From JAZMZS01 sp045120955 (GTDB taxonomy: Bacteria; Bacillota; Clostridia; Oscillospirales; CAG-272), in assembly GCA_045120955.1 (NCBI GenBank), contig JBGVFH010000072.1:1-64000 (forward strand): a stretch of DNA of 64,000 nt, in the 5' to 3' direction. The translations under genes and the position numbers were made by a program. A model generated the notes under the pieces. That model was not told the DNA's origin. It saw nothing but the letters and a program-made list of their open reading frames with translations, and searched no databases. Shown piece by piece: positions 7,997 to 16,481 of this stretch. How positions within the stretch are numbered: position 1 is the first letter of the stretch; every line of letters starts with the position of its first letter.

Positions 7997-9274
7997 ATGA
8001 TAGACATTAAATTTTTAAAGGAAAACCCCGAAATAGTAAAACAAAACATTAGAAACAAATTTCAGGACAGAAAGCTCCCTTTGGTAGACGAGGTTATCGC
8101 TCTTGATGTTGAGAGCCGTGCTGTTCAGACAGAGGCAAACAATGTAAGAGCTACAAGAAACAAACTGTCAAAGCAGATAGGCGCTCTTATGGGACAGGGC
8201 AAAAAGGAAGAGGCTGAAGAAGTAAAAAAACAGGTCACAGAGGCAACCGCCAACCTTTCTGCGCTTGAAGCTAAAGAGGCTGAGCTTGCCGAGGAAATTA
8301 AAAAGCGCATGATGGTCATCCCCAACATTATCGACCCGTCCGTTCCGATAGGCAAGGACGACAGCGAGAACGTTGAGGTTCAGCGTTACGGCGAGCCCAA
8401 GGTTCCGGATTTTGAAATTCCTTATCACACGGAGATCATGGAAGCGTTGAACGGCATCGACCTTGACAGCGCAAGAAAGGTCGCAGGAAACGGCTTCTAT
8501 TATCTGATGGGAGATATTGCACGTCTTCATTCTTCTATTCTTTCATACGCTCGTGACTTTATGATAGGCAGAGGCTTTACCTACTGCGTACCGCCCTTTA
8601 TGATACGCTCAGAGGTAGTTACTGGTGTTATGAGCTTTGACGAGATGAGCTCGATGATGTATAAGATCGAGGGTGAGGACTTGTTCCTTATCGGTACGTC
8701 CGAGCACTCAATGATAGGTAAGTTTATAGATACGATAAACGAAGAGGATGCGCTGCCTTATACTTTGACAAGCTATTCGCCTTGCTTCCGTAAGGAAAAA
8801 GGCGCACACGGTATAGAGGAGAGAGGCGTATACCGTATACATCAGTTTGAAAAGCAGGAAATGATCGTAATATGCAAGCCCGAGGAGTCTCCGATGTGGT
8901 TTGACAGGCTCTGGCAGAACACGGTCGACTTGTTCAGAACCCTCGATATTCCCGTTCGCACGCTTGAGTGCTGTTCGGGAGACCTTGCAGATCTGAAGGT
9001 AAAATCCGTTGACGTTGAGGCATGGTCGCCCAGACAGAAGAAATACTTTGAGGTTGGCTCATGCTCAAATCTCGGTGACGCTCAGGCAAGACGTCTGCGC
9101 ATCCGTGTAAACGGCAAGGACGGAAAGTATTTTGCACACACGCTCAACAATACGGTCGTAGCTCCTCCCCGCATGCTCATTGCGTTCCTTGAAAACAACA
9201 TGAACGCTGACGGAAGCATCAACATTCCCGAGGTGCTTCGTCCTTACATGGGCGGGCAGACCCTTATAAAATAA
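7997..9274 (+). CDS. serS: Serine--tRNA ligase
   Basis: Charges tRNA-Ser with serine, a class II aminoacyl-tRNA synthetase active in the cytoplasm. The 425-residue length is normal. The N-terminal 110 residues form the long antiparallel coiled coil that contacts the tRNA-Ser variable arm (RNKLSKQIGALMGQGKKEEAEEV). Motif 2 contains FRKEKGAHG and motif 3 ends near VVAPPRMLIAFLENN. CAGGAGA precedes the ATG. Only a parS site separates it from parB, and there is no room for a T-box leader, so it is probably transcribed with parAB and not separately controlled by tRNA charging. Confidence 0.97.
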   Translation: MIDIKFLKENPEIVKQNIRNKFQDRKLPLVDEVIALDVESRAVQTEANNVRATRNKLSKQIGALMGQGKKEEAEEVKKQVTEATANLSALEAKEAELAEEIKKRMMVIPNIIDPSVPIGKDDSENVEVQRYGEPKVPDFEIPYHTEIMEALNGIDLDSARKVAGNGFYYLMGDIARLHSSILSYARDFMIGRGFTYCVPPFMIRSEVVTGVMSFDEMSSMMYKIEGEDLFLIGTSEHSMIGKFIDTINEEDALPYTLTSYSPCFRKEKGAHGIEERGVYRIHQFEKQEMIVICKPEESPMWFDRLWQNTVDLFRTLDIPVRTLECCSGDLADLKVKSVDVEAWSPRQKKYFEVGSCSNLGDAQARRLRIRVNGKDGKYFAHTLNNTVVAPPRMLIAFLENNMNADGSINIPEVLRPYMGGQTLIK

Positions 9275-9301
9275 GGAAAAAAACAAAGAAAGGCAACGGA
9301 T

Positions 9302-9937
9302 ATGTCGGAATTCTTTTCGGAAATATATCATATTTATGACGACACTATATATCAGACCTTGAATTTTGATCCTGACACTTTGCGGCTCGTTATCATATTT
9401 GTATGGATAGGTGCGGTGATCGCATTTGTCGGTTCGTTTTACGCAAATCACTATCTCGGCGGCTTTGTGCAGAGTCTGATAGGCTCGGGCGCAAATTCAC
9501 CCGAGAGCGCAAAAACGCTTGCACAGCTCGGTATAAACAAGCTGAGTCTGCTTGCGTTTTCCCTGCGTGAAGGGTCGGTATTGCGCAGAACGGTTATGTC
9601 AAAGAATGTACTTGACTCAGAAAACGCACCGAATATAAGTCAAAATCTGACCGACATGGAAACAAATGACAATGATAGCGGCAACAAAGCAGAAAAAGCA
9701 GAAAATACAAGGAAAGCAAAAAAGCAAAAAGAGGACATAGCCTCGCTTGCTTTTTACATTCCTTCGGAGCGGCAGGAATATGCACAAAACCGCTACCGCA
9801 GAAAGGGAAACGGCGTGCTTGCACTGACGCTTTCGATAGCGGTGATAACCTTGGTATGCTTTTTGCTTGTCGTTTTCGGGCCGTGGCTGATGCAGATCTT
9901 GGACGAGCTGCTCACCAATTTCAGCAAAAGCGAGTAA
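9302..9937 (+). CDS. Two-helix membrane protein of unknown function
   Basis: A 211-residue protein that I do not recognise. There is one hydrophobic helix near residues 30-50 (LVIIFVWIGAVIAFVGSFYA) and another near 180-200 (VLALTLSIAVITLVCFLLVVF). The middle is a charged, low-complexity cytoplasmic or extracytoplasmic loop rich in Glu, Lys, Asn and Ala (NKAEKAENTRKAKKQKED). The gene follows serS by 27 bases and precedes the MORN-repeat gene by 15 bases, so it belongs to the same transcription unit. Similar genes next to serS/MORN proteins may exist in relatives. No enzymatic motif is visible. Confidence 0.75.
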   Translation: MSEFFSEIYHIYDDTIYQTLNFDPDTLRLVIIFVWIGAVIAFVGSFYANHYLGGFVQSLIGSGANSPESAKTLAQLGINKLSLLAFSLREGSVLRRTVMSKNVLDSENAPNISQNLTDMETNDNDSGNKAEKAENTRKAKKQKEDIASLAFYIPSERQEYAQNRYRRKGNGVLALTLSIAVITLVCFLLVVFGPWLMQILDELLTNFSKSE

Positions 9938-9952
9938 ATCAAGGAGAAACAT

Positions 9953-10882
9953 ATGAGCGAAGGCTACAGAACATCAAAAAGAAAAAGGCAAACTCTTCGC
10001 CGCAGAAGCTCTCCGGCAAAGAAGATACTTACGGTTGCACTATTTGCTTTAGCGGCTGTGGCGATAGTCGCCATTGCGCTTATTGCGAGCGGATTTAGGT
10101 ATACGGTCGAGCACGTTACGACTGCGGGCGGTGAGCAGATACGAATAAGCTATGTCGGATTTATGCGTGACGGCAAGCCGACAAGCGGCAGTATATCAGC
10201 CTCTGACGGGGTCAAGGGCACGGTTGCGCAGAGCACGGTCGAAGGTGCGGCGGGCGAGACTGTTCAAATAAAGATCGTATACTCGGACGGCTCTGTTTAT
10301 GAAGGGGAGCTTGCGGGGCTTATCCGACAGGGCAAGGGCAAGCTGACCTATGCAAACGGTGATGTTTACGAGGGGCAGTTTAGCAATGACACGATCGACG
10401 GAACAGGGAAGTTTTACTACTACTCGACGGGCGATACCTACGAGGGGCAGATATCCGGAGGACAAAAGGTCGGTGTAGGCACATACACATACTTTGACAA
10501 GACCGTGTACTCGGGACAGTATCAAAACGATATGCCAAACGGCAAGGGCACGCTTACATACTATGACGGGTCTGTGTACGAGGGTGACTTTGTAAACGGA
10601 ACTCTGTCCGGAAGCGGAAAGTATACATACGCAAACGGGGATGTTTACGAGGGACAGTTTGAAAACGGAAGAGCGAACGGCACGGGCGTATACAGCTTTG
10701 CCTGCGGAGACAGATACGAGGGTGAATTTTCGGGCGGAATGATAAACGGAAGCGGAAAATACACCTGGGCAGACGGCAGAGACTATACGGGCCTTTTCAA
10801 AGACGGAATTGCCGTGCTTTCCGACGGCACCGAGGGTGCTGAGGGAGAGAGCGGCGAGAGTGCTGAAGGCGCTGAGAGCTGA
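9953..10882 (+). CDS. Membrane-anchored MORN-repeat protein
   Basis: A 309-residue protein with a basic start (SKRKRQTLRRRS), one membrane helix at about residues 24-46 (signal anchor), and then about eight MORN repeats of about 23 residues from near residue 105 to 285. Repeats are recognisable as YxGxxxNGxxxGxGxxxxxxG, for example NGDVYEGQFENGRANGTG. MORN repeats form an extended beta sheet and usually mediate protein or lipid contacts; no catalytic domain is attached. The last 20 residues are Glu/Gly/Ser-rich (EGAEGESGESAEGAES). It probably lies outside the cell, tethered to the membrane. It shares a transcription unit with the preceding membrane protein. Function unknown. Confidence 0.85.
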   Translation: MSEGYRTSKRKRQTLRRRSSPAKKILTVALFALAAVAIVAIALIASGFRYTVEHVTTAGGEQIRISYVGFMRDGKPTSGSISASDGVKGTVAQSTVEGAAGETVQIKIVYSDGSVYEGELAGLIRQGKGKLTYANGDVYEGQFSNDTIDGTGKFYYYSTGDTYEGQISGGQKVGVGTYTYFDKTVYSGQYQNDMPNGKGTLTYYDGSVYEGDFVNGTLSGSGKYTYANGDVYEGQFENGRANGTGVYSFACGDRYEGEFSGGMINGSGKYTWADGRDYTGLFKDGIAVLSDGTEGAEGESGESAEGAES

Positions 10883-11083
10883 GCGCACTTGCGGAAGACG
10901 GCATTTTATACAAAATAACAGCATCGGCAAAACGGCTGAGACGGGTGATATTCACAAAATGAACACCTATCCTTCATACAGGCAAAATAGTCGTATGTTA
11001 TATTTTCGGTGGTAATGCCGAAAAAAGTATAATTTGATATAAAAAATGTAAAAACAAAATCCTATAAAACACAGGAGACAGAC

Positions 11084-12055
11084 ATGATAAAAATCGAGCA
11101 TCTTGTAAAGAGATACGGCAAGAATTATGCACTTGACGATATCAGCTTTACGGTAAACAAGGGAGAGATCGTCGGTTTTCTCGGGCCGAACGGAGCGGGA
11201 AAGTCCACCACGATGAACATTCTCACCGGTTACCTTTCATCAAACTCGGGAGTAGCCGAGATAGACGGTGTCGACATACTCGAGCACCCGCTTGAAGCGA
11301 AGAAAATGATAGGATACCTGCCCGAGCAGCCTCCGCTCTACCTTGATATGACGGTCGACGAGTATCTTAACTTCGTCTACGAGCTGAAAAAGTGTGAGCT
11401 TAACCGAAAAAAGCATATTGCGGAGATATGTGAGGTAGTCAAGATAAAGGATGTCAGAAAGAGAGTCATCCGCAACCTTTCAAAGGGATACCGTCAGCGT
11501 GTGGGCATAGCTCAGGCACTTATCGGAAATCCCGAGGTGATCATTTTTGACGAGCCGACGGTAGGACTCGACCCCAAGCAAATAATCGAGGTAAGAAATC
11601 TGATAAGAATGCTCGGAAAGAGCCATACAGTCATTCTCTCGACACATATTCTGCCTGAGGTGCAGGCTGTATGCGACAGAATAGTTGTTATAAATAAGGG
11701 AAAGATAATCGCCGACAAAAAGACGGAAGACATCACTCAGGCGGTAAACGAAAACAGACGCTTTACCGTAAAGATATGCGGTCCTCAGCGTGAGGTGCTG
11801 TCATTTTTGCGCTCGAAAAACGGTATACTTTACGCAGAGGTGGGTACCGACAGAGACGGAGATGCGTATTCGTACCATATCGAGTGTGCAGCCGGCGTTG
11901 ACATGAGAAAAAATCTGTTCTTCTCGCTTGCCGAAAAGGGATGGCCGATCATCGGTCTTGAGTCTGTCGGCACAAACCTTGAGGACGTATTTATCAGTCT
12001 CATTGATAAAAAGGTCAGCTCAAAGTCAATAGCAAAAAACAGGGGGAATGAATAA
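11084..12055 (+). CDS. ABC transporter ATP-binding protein (GldA/CcmA type)
   Basis: A 323-residue ATPase subunit that powers an ABC-2 type exporter. Walker A is GPNGAGKST near residue 38, the signature is LSKGYRQRVGIA, Walker B with catalytic Glu is VIIFDEPTVGLDP, and the switch His is in LSTHILPEV. The extra C-terminal 90 residues are typical of the gliding GldA/CcmA group. CAGGAGA precedes the ATG. It is the first gene of a four-gene operon and overlaps the next gene by one base (TAATG). The substrate is unknown: GldAFG homologues are associated with gliding in Bacteroidota, but in Clostridia the set occurs without motility and may act on cell-surface material. Confidence 0.92.
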   Translation: MIKIEHLVKRYGKNYALDDISFTVNKGEIVGFLGPNGAGKSTTMNILTGYLSSNSGVAEIDGVDILEHPLEAKKMIGYLPEQPPLYLDMTVDEYLNFVYELKKCELNRKKHIAEICEVVKIKDVRKRVIRNLSKGYRQRVGIAQALIGNPEVIIFDEPTVGLDPKQIIEVRNLIRMLGKSHTVILSTHILPEVQAVCDRIVVINKGKIIADKKTEDITQAVNENRRFTVKICGPQREVLSFLRSKNGILYAEVGTDRDGDAYSYHIECAAGVDMRKNLFFSLAEKGWPIIGLESVGTNLEDVFISLIDKKVSSKSIAKNRGNE

Positions 12056-12768
12056 TGCTGGCAATATATAAAAGAGAGCTTCGCTCCTATTTTACAAATC
12101 CTATCGGCTTTGTGTTCTTTGCGGTATTTCTTGCATTAGCCGCAGCACTCGGCTGCTACACAACGATAAAAGCGTCAACGCCGACGACTGATGTGTCAAC
12201 ATACTTTACGATGATGCTGTTCGTGCTTGTCATCATCGCACCGCTTCTCACGATGAAGCTCTTTTCCGAGGAAAAGAAGCTTCGTACAGAGCAGCTTTTG
12301 CTCACGGCACCCGTCAGCATAACGAGCATGGTATTTGCAAAGTTCTTTGCCGCACTGACCCTTTATGCGGCGGCGCTGCTTCTCACAAGCTTTAACATGA
12401 TACCGCTCTTTATCTATGCCGACCCCGAGGGTGCGGTCATTTTAGGAAACTACATTGCCATATTCCTTGTCGGCAGTGCTTTCCTCGCTATCGGCGTATT
12501 TATGTCCAGCCTTACGGAAAACCAGCTTGCGGCTGCCGTTTCCACGACTGCCGTACTGCTTGTCCTTTTGGCTGTTTCATTTGTAAATTCGGCTATCGAC
12601 TCATACGTTGTGCGTTCGATACTCAGCTGGATATCTATCTACTCCCGTTACAGCGCATTTACATACGGTGTATTTGATTATGTAGCGGTGCTCTATTATG
12701 TGTCTATTTGCTTTATATTCTGCTATCTCACGATACGCATATATGAGCTCAGACGCTGGAAATCTTAA
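12055..12768 (+). CDS. ABC-2 type permease (GldF-like)
   Basis: A 237-residue membrane protein with about six helices, beginning MLAIYKRELRSYFTNPIGFVF, the typical start of GldF/NosY-type permeases. It has the LLTMKLFSEEKKLRTEQLLLTAPVS cytoplasmic loop of this family (SEEKKxxTxxLLLxxPV). It would form the membrane channel driven by the ATPase encoded just upstream. Start and stop overlap with the upstream gene by one base, suggesting translational coupling. The length is standard for GldF. Confidence 0.92.
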   Translation: MLAIYKRELRSYFTNPIGFVFFAVFLALAAALGCYTTIKASTPTTDVSTYFTMMLFVLVIIAPLLTMKLFSEEKKLRTEQLLLTAPVSITSMVFAKFFAALTLYAAALLLTSFNMIPLFIYADPEGAVILGNYIAIFLVGSAFLAIGVFMSSLTENQLAAAVSTTAVLLVLLAVSFVNSAIDSYVVRSILSWISIYSRYSAFTYGVFDYVAVLYYVSICFIFCYLTIRIYELRRWKS

Positions 12769-12784
12769 AAGGAGGAGCCGAGAA

Positions 12785-14356
12785 ATGAAGCATGATTCAA
12801 GAAATCTGAAATACGGCGGTACTGCTGCCGCAGTTTCAGTGATACTTATTGCAGCAATAATACTTATAAACGTAATATTTACGGCTCTGAGTGCAAAGTA
12901 TTCCTTTTACACCGATATGACAAGTCAGATGACCTATACGCTCTCCGAGGAGGCGAAGGAGGTACTCTCCGATGTGACCGAGCAGGTAAAAATAATATTC
13001 TGCCACGACAAGGACTATATCGAGTCCGACTCGCAGATGCGTGACATAATGCTCACAGCAGAAAACCTTGACCGTGAGTTTGAGTGGCTTTCGGTTGAGT
13101 TTGTCAACACTATAGCAAACCCGAACAAGGTCTCAAAATACAAGCTCAACTCCTCTGACCCCGTATACACGACTCACGTTATCGTTGAGAGCGGCGAGGA
13201 ATGGAGAAAGCTGTCGAGAAATTCGTTTTTCGTAGTTGACACCGACGAAGAGACGGTATGGGGACTTCAGGCAGAGGAAAAATTCGCCTCCGCTATCCTT
13301 GGCGTAACCGCCGCACAGACACCTATCGCATATTTTACGACGGGTCACGGCGAGGAGGTATCCGAGACACTTATCGAGACTGTTTCAAACGCAGGCTATG
13401 ACGTAAGATACATTGACCTGATGAAGGAGAATATCGACCCCGATGCCCGCCTTATCATCATCAACGGTCCGCAATACGATTTTTCGGGCGGATATCAGTT
13501 CTCCGAGGACGAGAGCGGCAATACAACAGTCACCGCTACCACCTCCGAGCTTGAAAAGATAGACAAGTTCCTCTCGCAGGATTACGGCTCTCTTATGACC
13601 TTCGTTGACCCGTATGCAAACGACCTGACAAACCTTGAGCAGTATCTCTATGAGTGGGGCGTTGTGTTCGACAACAATATCGTAAAGGACGAGTCGCAGG
13701 CTGTGTCTATCGACGGTCAGTCTGTCGTAGCAGAGTATTGCACGGATGCAACTCTCGCTTCAAACCTTATTGACGAGATAGCTACCCTTGCGACAAGACC
13801 CAAGACCATATTTAAAAACACATCTACAATCTCTATCTCTCCGACCTTCTCTGAGGTAAGAGACACGGATGATACATCAGCAAACGGCATGGGTGCTCCC
13901 ACGGGCTCTTTTAGCTCAAGCACCTCCTCTGAGGTAAGAGACATCTCGCCCGTGTTTAAGACAAGTGCGTCTGCAACGGTCACGGGTACAAAAGGAGAGG
14001 CTGTAGAGAACGCCGTCATTCCCGGAAATCTCATGACCATATCCCGTCAGACAAAGATAGTCAACAATGAGTATTTCTACTCATACGTTCTGTGTGCGGG
14101 TACGGTATGCTTTGACGATCTGGAGTGGACAGCGTCCAACGTATACGCAAACGAGGATGTTATCTATGCCGCACTCAAGCAGTTCGGACGTGAAAACGTA
14201 CCGTCGGGTATAGGCTTTAAGGAATATGCAAACTACGATATCGAGGATATGACGACCTCCGAGGCGGACAGCTGGACCGTTCTTCTTGTTACGGTTCTTC
14301 CCGTTGCTTTCTCGGTAGTCGGCGCAGTAATTTGTATTCGGAGAAAATATAGATGA
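12785..14356 (+). CDS. GldG-like ABC transporter auxiliary protein
   Basis: A 523-residue protein with an N-terminal membrane helix (residues about 15-38), a large outer domain and a C-terminal helix (VLLVTVLPVAFSVVGAVICI). The soluble part matches the GldG/ABC_transp_aux type, with ITYTLSEEAKEVLSDV-like start and IAYFTTGHGEE. The start is the ATG at 12785, 9 bases after GGAGG; the longer frame from 12698 overlaps the permease and is not preferred. It probably extends the ABC transporter on the outer surface. An insert near residues 360-420 is rich in Ser and Thr. It overlaps the next gene by four bases (ATGA). Confidence 0.9.
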   Translation: MKHDSRNLKYGGTAAAVSVILIAAIILINVIFTALSAKYSFYTDMTSQMTYTLSEEAKEVLSDVTEQVKIIFCHDKDYIESDSQMRDIMLTAENLDREFEWLSVEFVNTIANPNKVSKYKLNSSDPVYTTHVIVESGEEWRKLSRNSFFVVDTDEETVWGLQAEEKFASAILGVTAAQTPIAYFTTGHGEEVSETLIETVSNAGYDVRYIDLMKENIDPDARLIIINGPQYDFSGGYQFSEDESGNTTVTATTSELEKIDKFLSQDYGSLMTFVDPYANDLTNLEQYLYEWGVVFDNNIVKDESQAVSIDGQSVVAEYCTDATLASNLIDEIATLATRPKTIFKNTSTISISPTFSEVRDTDDTSANGMGAPTGSFSSSTSSEVRDISPVFKTSASATVTGTKGEAVENAVIPGNLMTISRQTKIVNNEYFYSYVLCAGTVCFDDLEWTASNVYANEDVIYAALKQFGRENVPSGIGFKEYANYDIEDMTTSEADSWTVLLVTVLPVAFSVVGAVICIRRKYR

Positions 14357-15966
14357 GTAAAAAACAAAGAACATTGGCAATTATCCTCGGCGCTCTTTTC
14401 GTGGTGATGCTGGTATGTTATTTTGTGATAATAGTGCCGCTTACAGCTACGGAGGACGGCTCTGACGGAGATTCAAGCTCCGACCGTGAGATGATGTACG
14501 TTCATACGGAGCGTGCGAACATCAAGAGCATCGAGGTAAAGAACAGCTACGGAACGTATGCTTTTGTCCGTGACAAGAATGATAAATTCGTTATTAAGGG
14601 CTGTGAGGGCGCATCATACGATGCAACACTTTTCTCAACTCTTGTGACAGATTGCGGATATACACTTTCAAAGGCAACGGTAGAAAACGATAACGCAGAA
14701 AATCTTGCCGAGTACGGACTTGATGAGGCATCCGACCCTGCTTACTACATCCTCACCACAAAGGAGGACGAGCAGTACAAGGTCTGGATTGGAGATATGA
14801 TACCCTCAAACGGCGGTTATTACGCAAGGGCGGACGGCGAGAACAAGGTGTACGTTCTCGATACGACCCTTAAATCAACGGTCCTCTCGCCTATCGAGGC
14901 GTTCGTTACCCCTACGCTCATATATCCCACCTCACTTAATACCTACTTTATGATAGATGAGTTTTCTATCTATCACGGCGCATACATGGGAGAGGAAGAG
15001 GACTCTGAGGGCGAACAGGGCGTCGACACCTCGGCAACTGACGGCACAGCAGCCGACAACGGCACAGGCACGTCCTCCGAGAAGATAAAGCCGTATGTCA
15101 GCTTTCATTACGTAGAGGAAGCGGACAAAACGATATATTCATCGGCATCGAGCTTCCATATGGATGAGCCGGGCGACGGGATATACATTCCGTCGGGATA
15201 TCTTGACAGCACCTTACAGCTCTTTATCGGCTATGCGGGAAGCGAAACCGTAAAGCTTGCCCCCGTTGACGCTGACCTTGAAAAGTACGGGCTGATCGAT
15301 GCGGAGTATTCGATCCTTCTCGTCAACAACGCCACCACTACAAACAAGAACGGCGAGACAGAGTATGTGCCCGTAGTCAACCTTGTTTACTACAGCGATA
15401 TGCAGACAGACGAGGAAACAGGGGTGGATTTCAGATACGCATATTCCGTTTTGTTCGGAATTATCGCAAAGGTGCCCTACTATGACTGTGCGTTCTTAGA
15501 GTATGATCTCAACACATGGACGAGCAACACGCTTTTCTCAGTCAATATAGATAACGTCAGCAGTATTCAGGTAGAGGGCAAGGATACCGACATCACCTTT
15601 ACTCTCAGAGGCGACGGAGAAGCTCTCGTTGTTACAGACAGCAACTCTCATACCCCCGAGGTAAAGAACTTCAGAAAGTTCTATCAGGTCATTCTGGGTA
15701 TGTCCAAGGGCGGTTATGTTACTCTCACGGAGGATCAGTGCAAGGCGCTTGAGTCTGATGAAAAGAATGTAACAGCAAAGCTCACTATATCCTTCGAGGA
15801 CGGAAACGCTTATGTTTACCGCTTCTACTCGTACGGTGTACAGACATACTACACGATAAACGGAGAGGGCGAATTCTACCTTCCCACAGCGCAGGTAAAC
15901 AAGCTCATCGCAGATGCGCAAAGAATTACCAAGGACGAGGTAGTAAACCCCGATAACGCATATTGA
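14353..15966 (+). CDS. DUF4340-domain protein of the GldAFG operon
   Basis: A 537-residue protein with an N-terminal membrane helix (residues 5-26, IILGALFVVMLVCYFVIIVPL) and repeated DUF4340-like segments outside the cell. Typical patterns are IKSIEVKNSYGTYAFVRD, followed by AENLAEYGLDEASDPAYYI. DUF4340 proteins regularly follow gldG and are thought to be accessory outer-face subunits, but their biochemical role is not known. A Ser/Thr/Gly-rich acidic segment near residues 215-245 (EEDSEGEQGVDTSATDG) interrupts the fold. It overlaps gldG by ATGA and ends the operon. Only a weak terminator-like hairpin (about 15993-16029) follows. Confidence 0.88.
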   Translation: MSKKQRTLAIILGALFVVMLVCYFVIIVPLTATEDGSDGDSSSDREMMYVHTERANIKSIEVKNSYGTYAFVRDKNDKFVIKGCEGASYDATLFSTLVTDCGYTLSKATVENDNAENLAEYGLDEASDPAYYILTTKEDEQYKVWIGDMIPSNGGYYARADGENKVYVLDTTLKSTVLSPIEAFVTPTLIYPTSLNTYFMIDEFSIYHGAYMGEEEDSEGEQGVDTSATDGTAADNGTGTSSEKIKPYVSFHYVEEADKTIYSSASSFHMDEPGDGIYIPSGYLDSTLQLFIGYAGSETVKLAPVDADLEKYGLIDAEYSILLVNNATTTNKNGETEYVPVVNLVYYSDMQTDEETGVDFRYAYSVLFGIIAKVPYYDCAFLEYDLNTWTSNTLFSVNIDNVSSIQVEGKDTDITFTLRGDGEALVVTDSNSHTPEVKNFRKFYQVILGMSKGGYVTLTEDQCKALESDEKNVTAKLTISFEDGNAYVYRFYSYGVQTYYTINGEGEFYLPTAQVNKLIADAQRITKDEVVNPDNAY

Positions 15967-16033
15967 TGCAAAAAAATAAGCAAAAATAAAAAAGCACGCT
16001 CGAAAATGAAAAGTCTTCGGGCGTCTTTTTTGT

Positions 16034-16130
16034 TGCATAGGAAGTTGAAAAATTACGTTTCGCCGTTTTGCTGTGCTTCTGTAACAGACAAAAACGATAG
16101 GAGAGAGGACGGGGAACTGCGTGCATTTTT
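16034..16130. repeat. Family A intergenic repeat (degenerate copy)
   Basis: Begins GCATAGGAAGTTG, followed by ATTACG, CGCCGTTTTGCTGTGCTTCTGTAACAG and GATAGGAGAGAGGACGGGG, matching the unit at 4257-4470. The final GCGGGCACTGCCCGC hairpin is missing. It lies between convergent genes (DUF4340 and valS). Confidence 0.75.
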
Positions 16131-16168
16131 GTCATTGGGTATTAAATTTACATTGTTTATACGCCCGT

Positions 16169-16364
16169 GTCATACTGAGCGAGCGTATGCGAGTCGAACT
16201 CCGAGCGAAGCGCAGGAGCGGCGGGGCGGAGGTTGTGACGGTATCTCGGGCGTAGAAACGCAGAGACCGCCCCCGCCCGCGTCATACTGAGCGAGCGTAT
16301 GCGAGTCGAACTCCAAGCGAAGCGCAGGAGCGGCGGGGCGGAGGTTGTGACGGTATCTCGGGCG
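16169..16364. repeat. Family B: two direct 84-bp repeats
   Basis: Copies at 16169-16252 and 16281-16364 start GTCATACTGAGCGAGCG and end ATCTCGGGCG, differing by about one base. The unit is GC-rich and contains GGAGCGGCGGGGCGGAGG. A third copy lies inverted at 35521-35604. The frames open across it are accidental. Confidence 0.9.
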
Positions 16365-16401
16365 AAAACAAAACGGCGGCGGATAAGAATCCTTACGCAA
16401 A

Positions 16402-16437
16402 AAACGGAGACGCTCTTTTTGAAAAGCGTCTCCGTTT
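16402..16437 (-). terminator. Intrinsic terminator of valS
   Basis: A 13-bp stem (AAACGGAGACGCT at 16402-16414 and its complement at 16425-16437) followed on the minus strand by T residues, 45 bases after the valS stop. Confidence 0.85.
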
Positions 16438-16481
16438 CGGGAAAAGACCTTTTAAAAGCCTCTGTCCGCACCGTTATTCTA

